The notes: generated by a model from the sequence alone, not told the origin. DNA of 64,000 nucleotides from Desulfurobacterium sp. TC5-1 (GCF_000421485.1 NZ_ATXC01000001.1:248001-312000); one strand, 5' to 3'. Positions 8,834-18,014 are shown, numbered from the stretch's first letter. Made by a program: numbers and translations.

Positions 8834-10278
8834 AAGCGATAATTCTCGCAGGCGGAAGCGGTACAAGGCTTTTCCCGATGTCAAGAAGAAAATATCCCAA
8901 ACAGTTTTTAAAAATCGGTGATAAAAAGTCTTTATTTCAAAAAACTGTTGAGAGAAGTTTACTTACTGTTAATCCGGAAGATTTAATCATAATAACCAAT
9001 GAAGACTATCAATTTCACATTAAAAATCAGCTTTCAGAACTTTTTCCTTCACTCGTCACAGTTCACCATTCACCGTTCAACCTAATCCTCGAACCTATAG
9101 GAAGAAACACCGCTCCAGCAATAGCATTGGCTGCAAAATTTGCACTTGAAAAGCTGAAAGTCCATGAAGATGAAGTGCTATTTATATCTCCTTCTGATCA
9201 TCTCATTTCGCCGAAGGAGAAATTTGCCGAATACATGAAAAAAGCTGAAAAGATAGCAAAAGAAGGATACATCGTAACTTTCGGAGTAAGACCCACAAAA
9301 CCTGAAACGGGCTACGGCTACATTGAAGCCGGTACAGCTTTACCGTTGAACGCAATTGACTCTATCTGTTACAGAGTAAAACAGTTTCATGAAAAGCCGG
9401 ATTTAGAAACAGCAAAGGAATATTTAGCAAAAGGAAATTACTACTGGAACAGCGGAATGTTTGCTTTTAGTGTAAAAACGATCTTTGAAGAGCTTGAAAA
9501 ACATGCACCTGAAATTTACGAAAAAATAGAAAATAAGGCATTTGATGAAATTTTAGAAAATTTTGAGTCCATGCCGGACATTTCCATAGATTACGCTGTC
9601 ATGGAAAAAACAGATAAAGCTGCTGTTTTACCGCTTGATATAACCTGGTCAGATGTGGGTTCATGGGACGCTTTTTATGAAGTAATGGAAAAAGATGAAA
9701 ATGGAAATGTAAAGCTGGGGAATATTATTGATATTGACACAAGAGATTCTTTAGTTTTAGGTAATAAAAGAGTCGTTTCTACCGTCGGGATTAAGGATTT
9801 AATGATTGTTGAAACAGATGATGTTTTATTAATTGCAAAAAAGGGAGAAGGTCAAAAAGTTAGAGAAGTTGTAAAGAAGTTAAAAGAAGAAAAGGAATTT
9901 AAGCATTTAACAGAATTTCATACAACTGTTTATCGTCCGTGGGGAAGTTATACAGAGCTTGAAATAGGAAATAGATATAGAATAAAAAGAATAACTGTAA
10001 GGCCGGGAGAGGCTTTAAGTTTACAGCTTCATTATCATAGAAGTGAACATTGGATAGTAGTAAAGGGAACTGCAAAGGTAATATTAGAAGATGAAAACGG
10101 TGAACTTAAGGAGTTTTTTGTTCATGAAAACGAGAGTATTTATGTTCCAAAGACAAGAAAACATAGACTTATTAATCCCGGGAAAATACCTTTAGAGATA
10201 ATAGAAGTTCAGGTAGGAGAGTATGTTGAGGAGGATGATATAGTTAGGTTTGAGGATAGGTATTGTAGAGAGAAGTAG
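8830..10278 (+). CDS. manC: Mannose-1-phosphate guanylyltransferase / mannose-6-phosphate isomerase
   Basis: Bifunctional 482-residue enzyme making GDP-mannose, which feeds gmd and fcl in the same cluster. The N-terminal nucleotidyltransferase has the signature LAGGSGTRLFPMSRRKYPKQFL and EPIGRNTAPAIALAA. FVEKP is represented by FHEKPDLETA, and WSDVGSWDAF follows. The C-terminal cupin (type II isomerase) carries RPWGSYTEL, RPGEALSLQLHYHRSEHW and YVPKTRKHRLINPG. Bases 9048-9082, just before EPIGRNTAPA, are five heptamers encoding SLVTVHHSPF. No phosphomannomutase (manB) is in the window. Last gene of the cluster; about 90 bases follow before the next gene. Confidence 0.95.
   Translation: MKAIILAGGSGTRLFPMSRRKYPKQFLKIGDKKSLFQKTVERSLLTVNPEDLIIITNEDYQFHIKNQLSELFPSLVTVHHSPFNLILEPIGRNTAPAIALAAKFALEKLKVHEDEVLFISPSDHLISPKEKFAEYMKKAEKIAKEGYIVTFGVRPTKPETGYGYIEAGTALPLNAIDSICYRVKQFHEKPDLETAKEYLAKGNYYWNSGMFAFSVKTIFEELEKHAPEIYEKIENKAFDEILENFESMPDISIDYAVMEKTDKAAVLPLDITWSDVGSWDAFYEVMEKDENGNVKLGNIIDIDTRDSLVLGNKRVVSTVGIKDLMIVETDDVLLIAKKGEGQKVREVVKKLKEEKEFKHLTEFHTTVYRPWGSYTELEIGNRYRIKRITVRPGEALSLQLHYHRSEHWIVVKGTAKVILEDENGELKEFFVHENESIYVPKTRKHRLINPGKIPLEIIEVQVGEYVEEDDIVRFEDRYCREK
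9048..9082 (+). repeat. Degenerate 7-base tandem repeat inside manC
   Basis: Five adjoining heptamers are variations on TTCACCN: TTCACTC, GTCACAG, TTCACCA, TTCACCG and TTCAACC. They sit in a linker of the nucleotidyltransferase domain just ahead of the conserved EPIGRNTAPA. The protein remains in frame. Confidence 0.65.
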
Positions 10279-10366
10279 AGAACAAGAAGATTCAATTTGC
10301 AAGTATAGACTTGAAACAGGGAAGGTTTAAATTTCTCTTTGTAGAGAATTTTTTCAGGAGACTAAA

Positions 10367-10552
10367 ATGGACTATAAAGATAGGATTGCGAGAGATCCCA
10401 CGATACTAAATGGCAAACCAGTTATAAAGGGAACAAGAATTCCTGTAGAAATTATCCTTAGAAAATTGGGAGATGGTTTATCTTTTGAGGATCTTTTAAA
10501 AGCCTATCCAACTCTGAAAAAAGAGGATATTTTAGCCGCGGTAGGTTTGTAG
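10367..10552 (+). CDS. DUF433 family small protein (antitoxin-like)
   Basis: A 61-residue protein with the DUF433 hallmark RDPTILNGKPVIKGTRIPVEIIL, then a helical end YPTLKKEDILAAV that looks like a winged or helix-turn-helix DNA-binding unit. DUF433 proteins are usually paired with a PIN-like DUF5615 protein and treated as putative antitoxins. No such partner follows here: the next gene is 66 bases on and belongs to a different pair, so this copy looks orphaned. An AGGAG site precedes the ATG. The function is inferred only from the family. Confidence 0.75.
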   Translation: MDYKDRIARDPTILNGKPVIKGTRIPVEIILRKLGDGLSFEDLLKAYPTLKKEDILAAVGL

Positions 10553-10618
10553 TTCTCACTCCTAAGAAAGTTAGAATTAGAAATGTATAGAGCAAATTGA
10601 TTTTGTGGAGGAAAACGG

Positions 10619-10843
10619 ATGTTAAAATTCAAAATAAAACCAAAAGGAGAAAAAATCACCATTTATTTACCTGAGGAATTGTTTGACCAGGAATTAGAAG
10701 TGACAATTTCTCCAGTAAAGAAAAAGAAGAATCAATTAGAGAGAATTAGAAATATGTTGAAGAACAGACCTGAAAATATATTTCACGCTATAAATGATCC
10801 AGTAGCCTGGCAAAGGAGTTTACGTGAAGAATGGGAAATGTAA
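10619..10843 (+). CDS. Putative antitoxin partner of the following PIN protein
   Basis: A 74-residue charged protein with no family I can name. It starts with a beta-strand-rich stretch (FKIKPKGEKITIYLPEELFDQELEVTIS). A basic helical region around 35-52 follows, then a tail ending DPVAWQRSLREEWEM. That tail ending, the length and the 13-base overlap with a PIN-domain gene fit a VapB-type antitoxin whose C-terminus neutralises the toxin. The N-terminus is not clearly an AbrB or ribbon-helix-helix domain. Start chosen after a GGAGG site (tgtggaggaaaacgg). Role is inferred from position. Confidence 0.6.
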   Translation: MLKFKIKPKGEKITIYLPEELFDQELEVTISPVKKKKNQLERIRNMLKNRPENIFHAINDPVAWQRSLREEWEM

Positions 10844-11211
10844 TTCTGGATTCCAACGTCATAATTTATTTGTCAAAGGGAATTATAGATATTGCTGATT
10901 TGATAAGAAGTGAAGAAGTTAAAATATGGATATCAATAATTAGTTATATGGAAGTATTGAGTTTTGATTTCCTTTCATTCGAAGAAGAGAAATTTGTAAG
11001 AGATTTACTGCAAGAATTCTTTATTATAGAAATTAATAGGGAAATAGCTGAAAGGACTATTCAAATACGCAGGAAGTATAAAATAAAACTTCCGGATGCA
11101 ATAATTTGTGCTTCAGCATCTGTTACTGATGCTATCCTGATAACTGCAGATACACAGCTTGGTAAGGTAAGAGAAGCCAATGTAAAGGTTATCAGTCCAC
11201 CGACTAAATAA
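10831..11211 (+). CDS. vapC: PIN-domain ribonuclease toxin, VapC-like
   Basis: A 126-residue PIN-domain protein predicted to cleave RNA using Mg2+. The acidic residues expected for the active site are all present: D7 in ILDSNV, E41 in SYMEVL, D89 in LPDAIICASA and D107 in ITADTQL. Length and order of motifs match VapC toxins. It overlaps the small upstream gene by 13 bases, typical of a vapBC operon. It sits immediately before the first array of repeat elements, in a zone rich in small toxin-antitoxin-like genes. Confidence 0.85.
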   Translation: MGNVILDSNVIIYLSKGIIDIADLIRSEEVKIWISIISYMEVLSFDFLSFEEEKFVRDLLQEFFIIEINREIAERTIQIRRKYKIKLPDAIICASASVTDAILITADTQLGKVREANVKVISPPTK

Positions 11212-11288
11212 GTAAGTGTTCAAATTTCGGTAACTATTTCCTATTGCAAGGGAGAAATCTGATGAAAAACATTATCTCAACTATCAAT

Positions 11289-11673
11289 GACTCGCTTTGC
11301 TCAGAATGACTTTTTTGCTGTCATTCTGAGGCTACGTAGTAGCCGAAGAATCCGTTCCTTTTCGTCACTCTGAGGTACTTTGTACCGAAGAGTCTTAGAT
11401 TCTTCGCTTGCGCTCAGAATGACGGGAAAGAAACGCTCAGGATGACGGAATGGGAAAGTGCTCAGAATGACTTTTTATTGTCATTCTGAGGCTACGTAGT
11501 AGCCGAAGAATCTGGACGCCTGAATGAGATCCTTCACTGACGCTCAGGATGACACTCTCTTTTCGTCACTCTGAGGCGCCCCGCACCGAAGAGTCTCAGA
11601 TCCTTCGGGCTGCGCCCTCAGGATGACACTCACTTCCGTCATTCTGAGGCCACAAAGTGGCCGAAGAATCTGA
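11289..11673. repeat. Array 1 of inverted hairpin repeat elements
   Basis: The non-coding stretch between the VapC-like gene and the HicB-like gene is made almost wholly of units in alternating orientation. Forward units read ATTCT-GA-stem-loop-stem-GA-AGAAT, for example 11323-11351 with inner stem GGCTAC/GTAGCC. A variant at 11367-11393 changes both sides of the outer stem to ACTCT/AGAGT. A reverse unit at 11600-11624 has ATCCT/AGGAT with inner GGGC/GCCC. Spacers are 5-40 bases of unrelated sequence. No protein-coding potential is credible here. Confidence 0.9.
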
Positions 11674-11706
11674 ACGTATAAAGGAATGGACTTAAAATAT
11701 AAAGGG

Positions 11707-11712
11707 TATAAT
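11707..11712 (+). promoter_or_regulatory. Possible -10 box for the HicBA-like pair
   Basis: A perfect TATAAT lies 37 bases before the GTG start of the HicB-like gene, just after array 1. No good -35 at standard spacing is seen, so the call is tentative. Confidence 0.35.
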
Positions 11713-11749
11713 TTAAAGAAAAAACGGAATGAATTACAGGAGATAAAAA

Positions 11750-11992
11750 GTGGAAAGTAGAATGATTAATGTAAAAGCTGTTTGGGATAAAGACGCACAA
11801 GTATGGGTAGCTATTGGTGAAAATGTTCCCGGATTGGTTACAGAGGCAGATACATTAGAACAACTCATTGAAAAATTGAAAGTTATGATTCCGGAATTGC
11901 TGGAAGCAAATAGATTACTTCCTAACAACAAAGAGGAAATTCATTTTCGCCTGCTAAGCGAATGTACTGAAGTGGTGAAAGTCGGGGCATAG
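11750..11992 (+). CDS. HicB-like/DUF1902 antitoxin
   Basis: An 80-residue protein with the compact HicB-type fold pattern: VKAVWDKDAQVWVAIGENVPGLVTEADTLEQL, then a helical EKLKVMIPELLEAN. This is the partial RNase-H-like core shared by HicB and DUF1902 antitoxins. The GTG at 11750 is preferred because AGGAGA at 11738-11743 is 6 bases upstream; an ATG at 11762 is an alternative. It precedes a HicA-like gene by 3 bases. Antitoxin-first order is common in this group. The pair is enclosed by repeat arrays on both sides. Confidence 0.8.
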   Translation: MESRMINVKAVWDKDAQVWVAIGENVPGLVTEADTLEQLIEKLKVMIPELLEANRLLPNNKEEIHFRLLSECTEVVKVGA

Positions 11993-11995
11993 CAA

Positions 11996-12190
11996 GTGGC
12001 AAATTTTACGCCGAAACTTAAAAAACTTCTTCGGGAAGCAGGTTGTTACTTTGTAAGGCAGGGAAAAGGTGACCATGAAATATGGTACAGCCCGATAACA
12101 AAGCGACATTTCGTTGTTGATTCAAAAATAAAATCACGTCATACAGCTAATGCTGTTCTAAAGCAAGCAGGATTACCTAAGCAATTTTAG
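11996..12190 (+). CDS. HicA-like (YcfA) mRNA interferase toxin
   Basis: A 64-residue double-stranded-RNA-binding-fold toxin of the HicA/YcfA family, expected to cut mRNA. It has KKLLREAGCYFVRQGKGDHEIWYSP with the family's catalytic-type histidine at H27, then a helix with HTANAVLKQAGL. The GTG start lies 3 bases after the antitoxin stop, so translation is probably coupled. The stop is followed after 4 bases by a half repeat element (12195 onward). Confidence 0.85.
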   Translation: MANFTPKLKKLLREAGCYFVRQGKGDHEIWYSPITKRHFVVDSKIKSRHTANAVLKQAGLPKQF

Positions 12191-12194
12191 TAAG

Positions 12195-12745
12195 GTGGCC
12201 GAAGAATCTGGACGACTGGAAGGAGATTCTTCGCTTCGCTCAGAATGACGGGAAGGGGCGCTCAGAATGACTTTTTATTTTGTGTCATCCTGAGGACAGA
12301 GTCCGAAGGATCTATGAGGTTCTTCGCTGTGTTCAGGTGGGAGATTCTTCGCTTCGCTCAGAATGACAGAAAAGAAACGCTCAGGATGACGGAAGGGTGC
12401 ACGGAATAATTCTGTTTTTCTTGTCATCCTGAGGACAGAGTCCGAAGGATCTGTTGAGGCTTTTTGCTGGGTTCAGGTGAGAGATTCTTCGCTTCGCTCA
12501 GAATGACGTTTTCTTTTTGTCACTCTGAGGTGCAGTGTACCGAAGAGTCTATGGTAATGGGATGAGATTCTTCGCTTCGCTCAGAATGACAAAGAAACGC
12601 TCAGAATGACAAAGAAACGCTCAGAATGACAAAGAAACGCTCAGAATGACAAAGAAACGCTCAAGATGACAGAAAAGGGCGCTCAGAATGACGGAAGGGG
12701 AAAGTACTCAGAGTGACGGGAAGAAGGTTCAGAATGACAGGGAAA
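12195..12745. repeat. Array 2 of inverted hairpin repeat elements
   Basis: The 639-base gap between the HicA-like gene and the sugar transferase holds a dense array. It opens with a half unit whose first 20 bases match 11657-11676 of array 1 at 19 of 20 positions. Several full forward units (GGAC-AGA-GTCC inner hairpin) and many reverse units (inner GC-TTC-GC) follow. Near the end only half units remain, ending around 12745. No gene is seen in it. Confidence 0.9.
12591..12670 (+). repeat. 20-base tandem repeat, four copies
   Basis: Within array 2 the unit aaagaaacgc-tcagaatgac is repeated four times head to tail, the last copy with a small rearrangement (tcaagatgac). Each copy is the right half of the reverse hairpin element plus a purine-rich spacer, suggesting local expansion by slippage or unequal crossover. 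Confidence 0.9.
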
Positions 12746-12781
12746 AATAGAATGGATTGGTAGTAATAGGTTACGTGTTGG

Positions 12782-12787
12782 TATAAT
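12782..12787 (+). promoter_or_regulatory. Possible -10 box for the sugar transferase gene
   Basis: A TATAAT hexamer lies 42 bases before the ATG of the WcaJ-like gene, immediately after array 2. A TTGGTA at 12757-12762 is a weak -35 with a long 19-base spacer. Confidence 0.35.
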
Positions 12788-12829
12788 AGATTTAAGTTTA
12801 TATACTTTTACTTTGTTTGAGAGGATTTA

Positions 12830-13468
12830 ATGGGGGTTGTCTCAAAAATCCCATGGTGGAAAAGACCTTTTGACGTTGTGTTTTCTTTGTTTGCGATAAT
12901 ATTAACATTACCGATAATGCTTATAATAGCAATCATAATAAAATTTACGGATAGAGGAAGCATTCTTTTTGTTCAGGAAAGGCCTGGATTAAACGGTAAG
13001 CAGTTTAAGCTCTACAAATTTAGAACAATGTATCCAAATAACGATAAAATCCTGCAGGAATTTCTTGCCAAAAATCCAGAAGCTGCTAAAGAATGGCGAC
13101 TTTACAGGAAACTGAGAAAATACGATCCAAGAGTTACATCGATAGGAAGATTTTTGAGGAAAACGAGTCTTGATGAACTGCCGCAGTTTTTTAACATATT
13201 AAAAGGCGATATGAGTGTTGTGGGTCCTCGGCCATATTTGTTAAGTGAATTTGAAGATTACAACATTCCTGAAAATATAAGAAAAAAATTACTTTCAGTT
13301 AGGCCTGGAATAACGGGATTGTGGCAGGTGGAAGGTAGGAATGAAATGACCTTTCAGGATAGGGTGAATTTGGATTTGGAATACATTGACAATATTTCGT
13401 TTACAAATGATATCATAATAATTTTAAAAACAATAATAGTAATGTTTTCAGGGAGAGGGGCGTATTAA
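12830..13468 (+). CDS. Undecaprenyl-phosphate sugar-1-phosphate transferase (WcaJ/bacterial sugar transferase family)
   Basis: A 212-residue monotopic phosphoglycosyl transferase that probably starts repeat-unit synthesis by loading a sugar-1-phosphate on undecaprenyl phosphate. A single hydrophobic re-entrant helix spans residues ~14-38. The catalytic block ERPGLNGKQFKLYKFRTM follows, then the acidic pair in SLDELPQFFNILKGDMS, VVGPRP, and RPGITGLWQVEGRN. It lacks the long N-terminal membrane domain of full WcaJ, so it is a minimal form. It is separated from the 1-10 kb glycan cluster by ~2.5 kb of accessory DNA but plausibly serves it. Confidence 0.9.
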   Translation: MGVVSKIPWWKRPFDVVFSLFAIILTLPIMLIIAIIIKFTDRGSILFVQERPGLNGKQFKLYKFRTMYPNNDKILQEFLAKNPEAAKEWRLYRKLRKYDPRVTSIGRFLRKTSLDELPQFFNILKGDMSVVGPRPYLLSEFEDYNIPENIRKKLLSVRPGITGLWQVEGRNEMTFQDRVNLDLEYIDNISFTNDIIIILKTIIVMFSGRGAY

Positions 13469-13513
13469 ATTATCAGAATTTTTAGTTTTTTTATAAAATA
13501 AAAAATTTTCTGT

Positions 13514-13530
13514 CGGAGATATTATCTCCG
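13514..13530 (+). terminator. Hairpin downstream of the sugar transferase
   Basis: A perfect 7-base-pair stem CGGAGAT/ATCTCCG with a 3-base loop lies 46 bases after the sugar transferase stop. It is followed by only two T residues, so it is a weak terminator or simply a transcript-end structure. Confidence 0.4.
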
Positions 13531-13627
13531 TTCCCATCACGCCATAATGGCTATCACGACAAATCCCGCCATCAGTTATTAAAATTACTTATATTTCTAT
13601 TTTTGTTCACTTCACGCTTTTTGCAGG

Positions 13628-13656
13628 TTGTTTTAACGGAGCTTCTATTCTACAAT
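13628..13656 (+). promoter_or_regulatory. Putative sigma70-type promoter for the aminotransferase operon
   Basis: TTGTTT (13628-13633) and TACAAT (13651-13656) are separated by 17 bases and end 31 bases before the chosen ATG. This is a reasonable but not strong match. Confidence 0.4.
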
Positions 13657-13687
13657 TTTGCTAATCTTTTAGTAATTGGGTGGTGGC

Positions 13688-14845
13688 ATGAATAAAGTAT
13701 TAAAGGCTATGAAACCTTATCCTATGGATGAGCTTATAAAAGCTAAAGAGGAATTAAGGAAGCAGGGAAAAAAAATATACGATTTTGGAACTGGCGATCC
13801 GAAGGAGCCGACGGCACCTTTCATAAGGGAAGCGGTTAGAAATGCTGTACCTGAAGTGTCCCAATATCCTACCGTTAAAGGAAGAAAGGATTTACGGGAA
13901 GCTGTAAGTGTATGGTTTGAAAACCGCTTTGGTGTAAAGCTTGATCCTGAGACAGAAATAATTCCGTCTGCCGGTTCAAAAGAGGCGATATTCCACTTTC
14001 CGCTTGTTTTTATAGAGGAAGAGTCTGAAAAGAAAAGGGTTATATACGGAACGCCTGCGTATCCTGTTTATGAGAGGGGAACTCTCTTTGCCGGCGGCAC
14101 TCCAACACCGCTGACGCTTAAGTATGAAGACGGTTTTCTGTTAAGGCTTGATAGAGTTGAACCTTCTATTTTAGAAGAGACAAAGATAGTCTGGATAAAT
14201 TATCCCCATAATCCGACAGGTGCTGTGGCACCGATGAGTTATCTTAAAGATATTTATGAAATATGCAGAGAATACGACATTATTCTATGTTCAGACGAAT
14301 GTTACACAGAGATATATTTTGAAGATAAGCCGCCGTCAGCCCTTCAGGTTGGAAAAGAAAATGTTGTGGTTTTCCATTCTTTATCAAAGAGAAGCGGAAT
14401 GACTGGTTATAGGAGTGGTTTTGTAGCCGGCGATGATAAAATCATAAAAGAATACCTCCGTTTTCGCTCGTCTTTCGGCGTTGGTTCACCGGAATTTATT
14501 CAAATTGGTGCAAGGGAAGCGTGGAAAGATGAAAAGCACGTTGAAGAGAGAAGGGAAATTTTCAGGAAAAAGAAGGAAATCTTTGAAGAGTTTTTTAAAA
14601 ATGAAGGGCTTGAATTTTTAGACGTAAAAGCAACTTTTTACTTCTGGGTAAAGGTTCCTGAGGGTGTCTCATCAAAAGATTACGCGCTTCATCTGTTAAA
14701 ATACGGTATAGTGATTTCACCGGGTGAATTTTTCGGAAACGGCGGTGAAGGATTTTTCAGAATTGCCCTTGTTCCGTCGGTGGAAGAGTGCCGGGAAGCC
14801 GTAAAGGTGTGGAAGGAAGCTCATAGAACGATTAAGAGGAGCTGA
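13688..14845 (+). CDS. Class I/II PLP aminotransferase, probably succinyldiaminopimelate aminotransferase (DapC-like)
   Basis: A 385-residue fold-type I aminotransferase. PLP-binding elements visible: YDFGTGDPKEP at the N-terminus, the GS-type loop SAGSKEAIF, NYPHNPTGAV, SDECYTEIYF, and the Schiff-base lysine in HSLSKRSGMTGYRSG at about K231. The C-terminal arginine region GEGFFRIALV completes the set. The FGTGDP start and SLSKRSG motif are typical of DapC-like enzymes of lysine/peptidoglycan synthesis, but substrate assignment from sequence alone is uncertain. The ATG at 13688 follows a GGGTGGTGG tract; a TTG four codons upstream overlaps that tract and is less likely. Confidence 0.8.
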   Translation: MNKVLKAMKPYPMDELIKAKEELRKQGKKIYDFGTGDPKEPTAPFIREAVRNAVPEVSQYPTVKGRKDLREAVSVWFENRFGVKLDPETEIIPSAGSKEAIFHFPLVFIEEESEKKRVIYGTPAYPVYERGTLFAGGTPTPLTLKYEDGFLLRLDRVEPSILEETKIVWINYPHNPTGAVAPMSYLKDIYEICREYDIILCSDECYTEIYFEDKPPSALQVGKENVVVFHSLSKRSGMTGYRSGFVAGDDKIIKEYLRFRSSFGVGSPEFIQIGAREAWKDEKHVEERREIFRKKKEIFEEFFKNEGLEFLDVKATFYFWVKVPEGVSSKDYALHLLKYGIVISPGEFFGNGGEGFFRIALVPSVEECREAVKVWKEAHRTIKRS

Positions 14846-14847
14846 GA

Positions 14848-15242
14848 TTGAACCTTAGAGCCACCAGGAGAAAACCCATTGCTCAAATTATACTTTCACC
14901 TATTCTTGACCTTACGCTTATGCTTGTTATATTTCTTGCCGTCAGTACCGAGTTTATGTCCGGTGGTGAAGTTAAGATTCACGTTCCAAAAGGCGGGGCT
15001 CCAATAAGCTATAACAAATATGAGAAAGTAAATAAAATACTGATAGATAAATGGGGAAAAATATTTTACAACGGTAAAACGTACACAAATATAAGCCAGG
15101 TTATACCCCTTTTAAAGAAAAATGAGCGGGTTTACATAAGAGCGGATAGAGAGACTCCCTACATGTATGTGTTTCAGGTGATAGACGGCCTAAGGAAAGC
15201 AAATTTCACAACAATTTCCCTTGTTGGTGAGAGGACGGAACG

Positions 15243-15246
<4 letters not shown>
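14848..15246 (+). CDS. exbD: ExbD/TolR family biopolymer transport protein
   Basis: A 132-residue inner-membrane protein of the ExbD/TolR type, part of a proton-driven motor energising outer-membrane processes. The single N-terminal membrane helix (about residues 13-35, IILSPILDLTLMLVIFLAV) carries the functionally important aspartate in SPILDLTLML. The periplasmic domain ends VIDGLRKANFTTISLVGE. The TTG start follows a GAGGAG site by 5 bases. No exbB/tolQ partner is in the window, which is unusual. It overlaps tsaE by four bases. Confidence 0.85.
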
Positions 15247-16989
<1,743 letters not shown>

Positions 16990-16995
16990 AATATT

Positions 16996-17014
16996 GCCGG
17001 GCTTTCTGCCCGGC
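16996..17014 (+). terminator. Terminator-like hairpin after enolase
   Basis: A perfect GCCGGGC/GCCCGGC stem with loop TTTCT begins 7 bases after the eno stop. There is no T-run afterwards (GTTCTAAA), so it may stabilise the mRNA end or terminate weakly. Confidence 0.5.
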
Positions 17015-17065
17015 GTTCTAAAAAGTTACCTCCTCAGATATTTTTCCCATCATCCCGGTCAATAT

Positions 17066-17637
17066 TGTCATCCTGAGGACAGAGTCCGAAGGATCTAAGA
17101 GATTCTTCGCTGGGTTCGGGTGGGAGATTCTTCGCTTCGCTCAGAATGACGTTTCCTTTTTGTCACTCTGAGGTGCTGTGCGCCGAAGAGTCTATGGTAA
17201 TAGGATGAGATTCTTCGCTTCGCTCAGAATGACAGGGAAGGGGCGCTCAGAATAATTCTGTTTTTCTTGTCATCCTGAGGACAGAGTCCGAAGGATCTAT
17301 GAAGCTCTTCGCTGGGTTCGGGTGGGAGATTCTTCGCTTCGCTCAGAATGACGGGAAAGGGCGCTCAGAATGGTTTTTTATTGTCATTCTGAGGCTACGT
17401 AGTAGCCGAAGAATCTGTGTGAATGAAATGAAGTCTCGGGGTCTTACTATCAGGGTGAGATTCTTCGCTTCGCTCAGAATGACAGAAAAGAAACGCTCAG
17501 AATGACAGGGAAAGGCGCTCAGAATGACGGGAAGGGGCGCTCAGGATGACGTTTCCTTTGTCATTCTGAGGCCACAAAGTGGCCGAAGAATCTGGATGCT
17601 TGAAAAAGCTCCTTCAGGCTGCGCCCGCAGGATGACA
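17066..17637. repeat. Array 3 of inverted hairpin repeat elements
   Basis: Nearly all of the 695-base gap between eno and the nucleotidyltransferase is repeat array. A forward unit at 17070-17094 has ATCCT/AGGAT outer and GGAC/GTCC inner stems. It is followed by a reverse unit at 17127-17147 with ATTCT/AGAAT and inner GC-TTC-GC, then more units in mixed orientation. The last unit carries GGCCAC/GTGGCC. The outer ends GTCATYCTGAG and CTCAGRATGAC are reverse complements, so forward/reverse pairs form larger inverted repeats. Confidence 0.9.
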
Positions 17638-17684
17638 GAAAGGCTTGCTTTTTTTTATATTTTATTAATGAAAACCTTATTCAG

Positions 17685-17981
17685 GTGATAAGTGTGAGAG
17701 ACGAGATTTTGGTGAAGCTCAGGGGTTTAAAAAAGAAACTCCAGGAAGTTTACGGGATAGAAGAGATAGCGATTTTTGGTTCGGTAGCAAGGGGTGAATG
17801 TACTGAAAATAGTGATGTTGATATAGTTATTCTAAAAATGAAGAAAAAAAACGGTTTTAAAATTGCCGGTGCCCGAAATTTCCTGAAAAATGAACTGAAC
17901 AGAAACGTTGATCTGGGGCTTTACGATTCACTTAATCCTTTTGTAAAAGAAAATGTTAAGAAGGAAATGATCGGTGTCTAA
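17685..17981 (+). CDS. MNT-type minimal nucleotidyltransferase (antitoxin-like)
   Basis: A 98-residue nucleotidyltransferase of the minimal (MNT/MntA) group. The signature IAIFGSVARGE with SDVDIVIL gives the G-S and two metal-binding aspartates, and a third acidic position is in NRNVDLGLYD. Family members often AMPylate and silence a HEPN-domain toxin encoded beside them. No HEPN gene follows: the downstream DNA encodes other proteins on the opposite strand. The start is GTG at 17685. Flanked by array 3 and a second small putative toxin-antitoxin pair. Confidence 0.8.
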   Translation: MISVRDEILVKLRGLKKKLQEVYGIEEIAIFGSVARGECTENSDVDIVILKMKKKNGFKIAGARNFLKNELNRNVDLGLYDSLNPFVKENVKKEMIGV

Positions 17982-18014
17982 AAGAAAGTTCCCGGAAATT
18001 TTCCTATTTGACGT

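Noticed and set aside
16996-17014. Hairpin after eno considered as another copy of the repeat element
   Set aside because: It lacks the ATTCT/AGAAT outer stem and GA/GA pairs; it is a simple GC stem at a gene end.
17299-17505. Open frame of 68 codons across repeat array 3, and a similar 60-codon frame at 18676-18858
   Set aside because: They are translations of the hairpin repeat elements (RFAQND and SLRMT peptides), which are non-coding. There is no ribosome site or family similarity.
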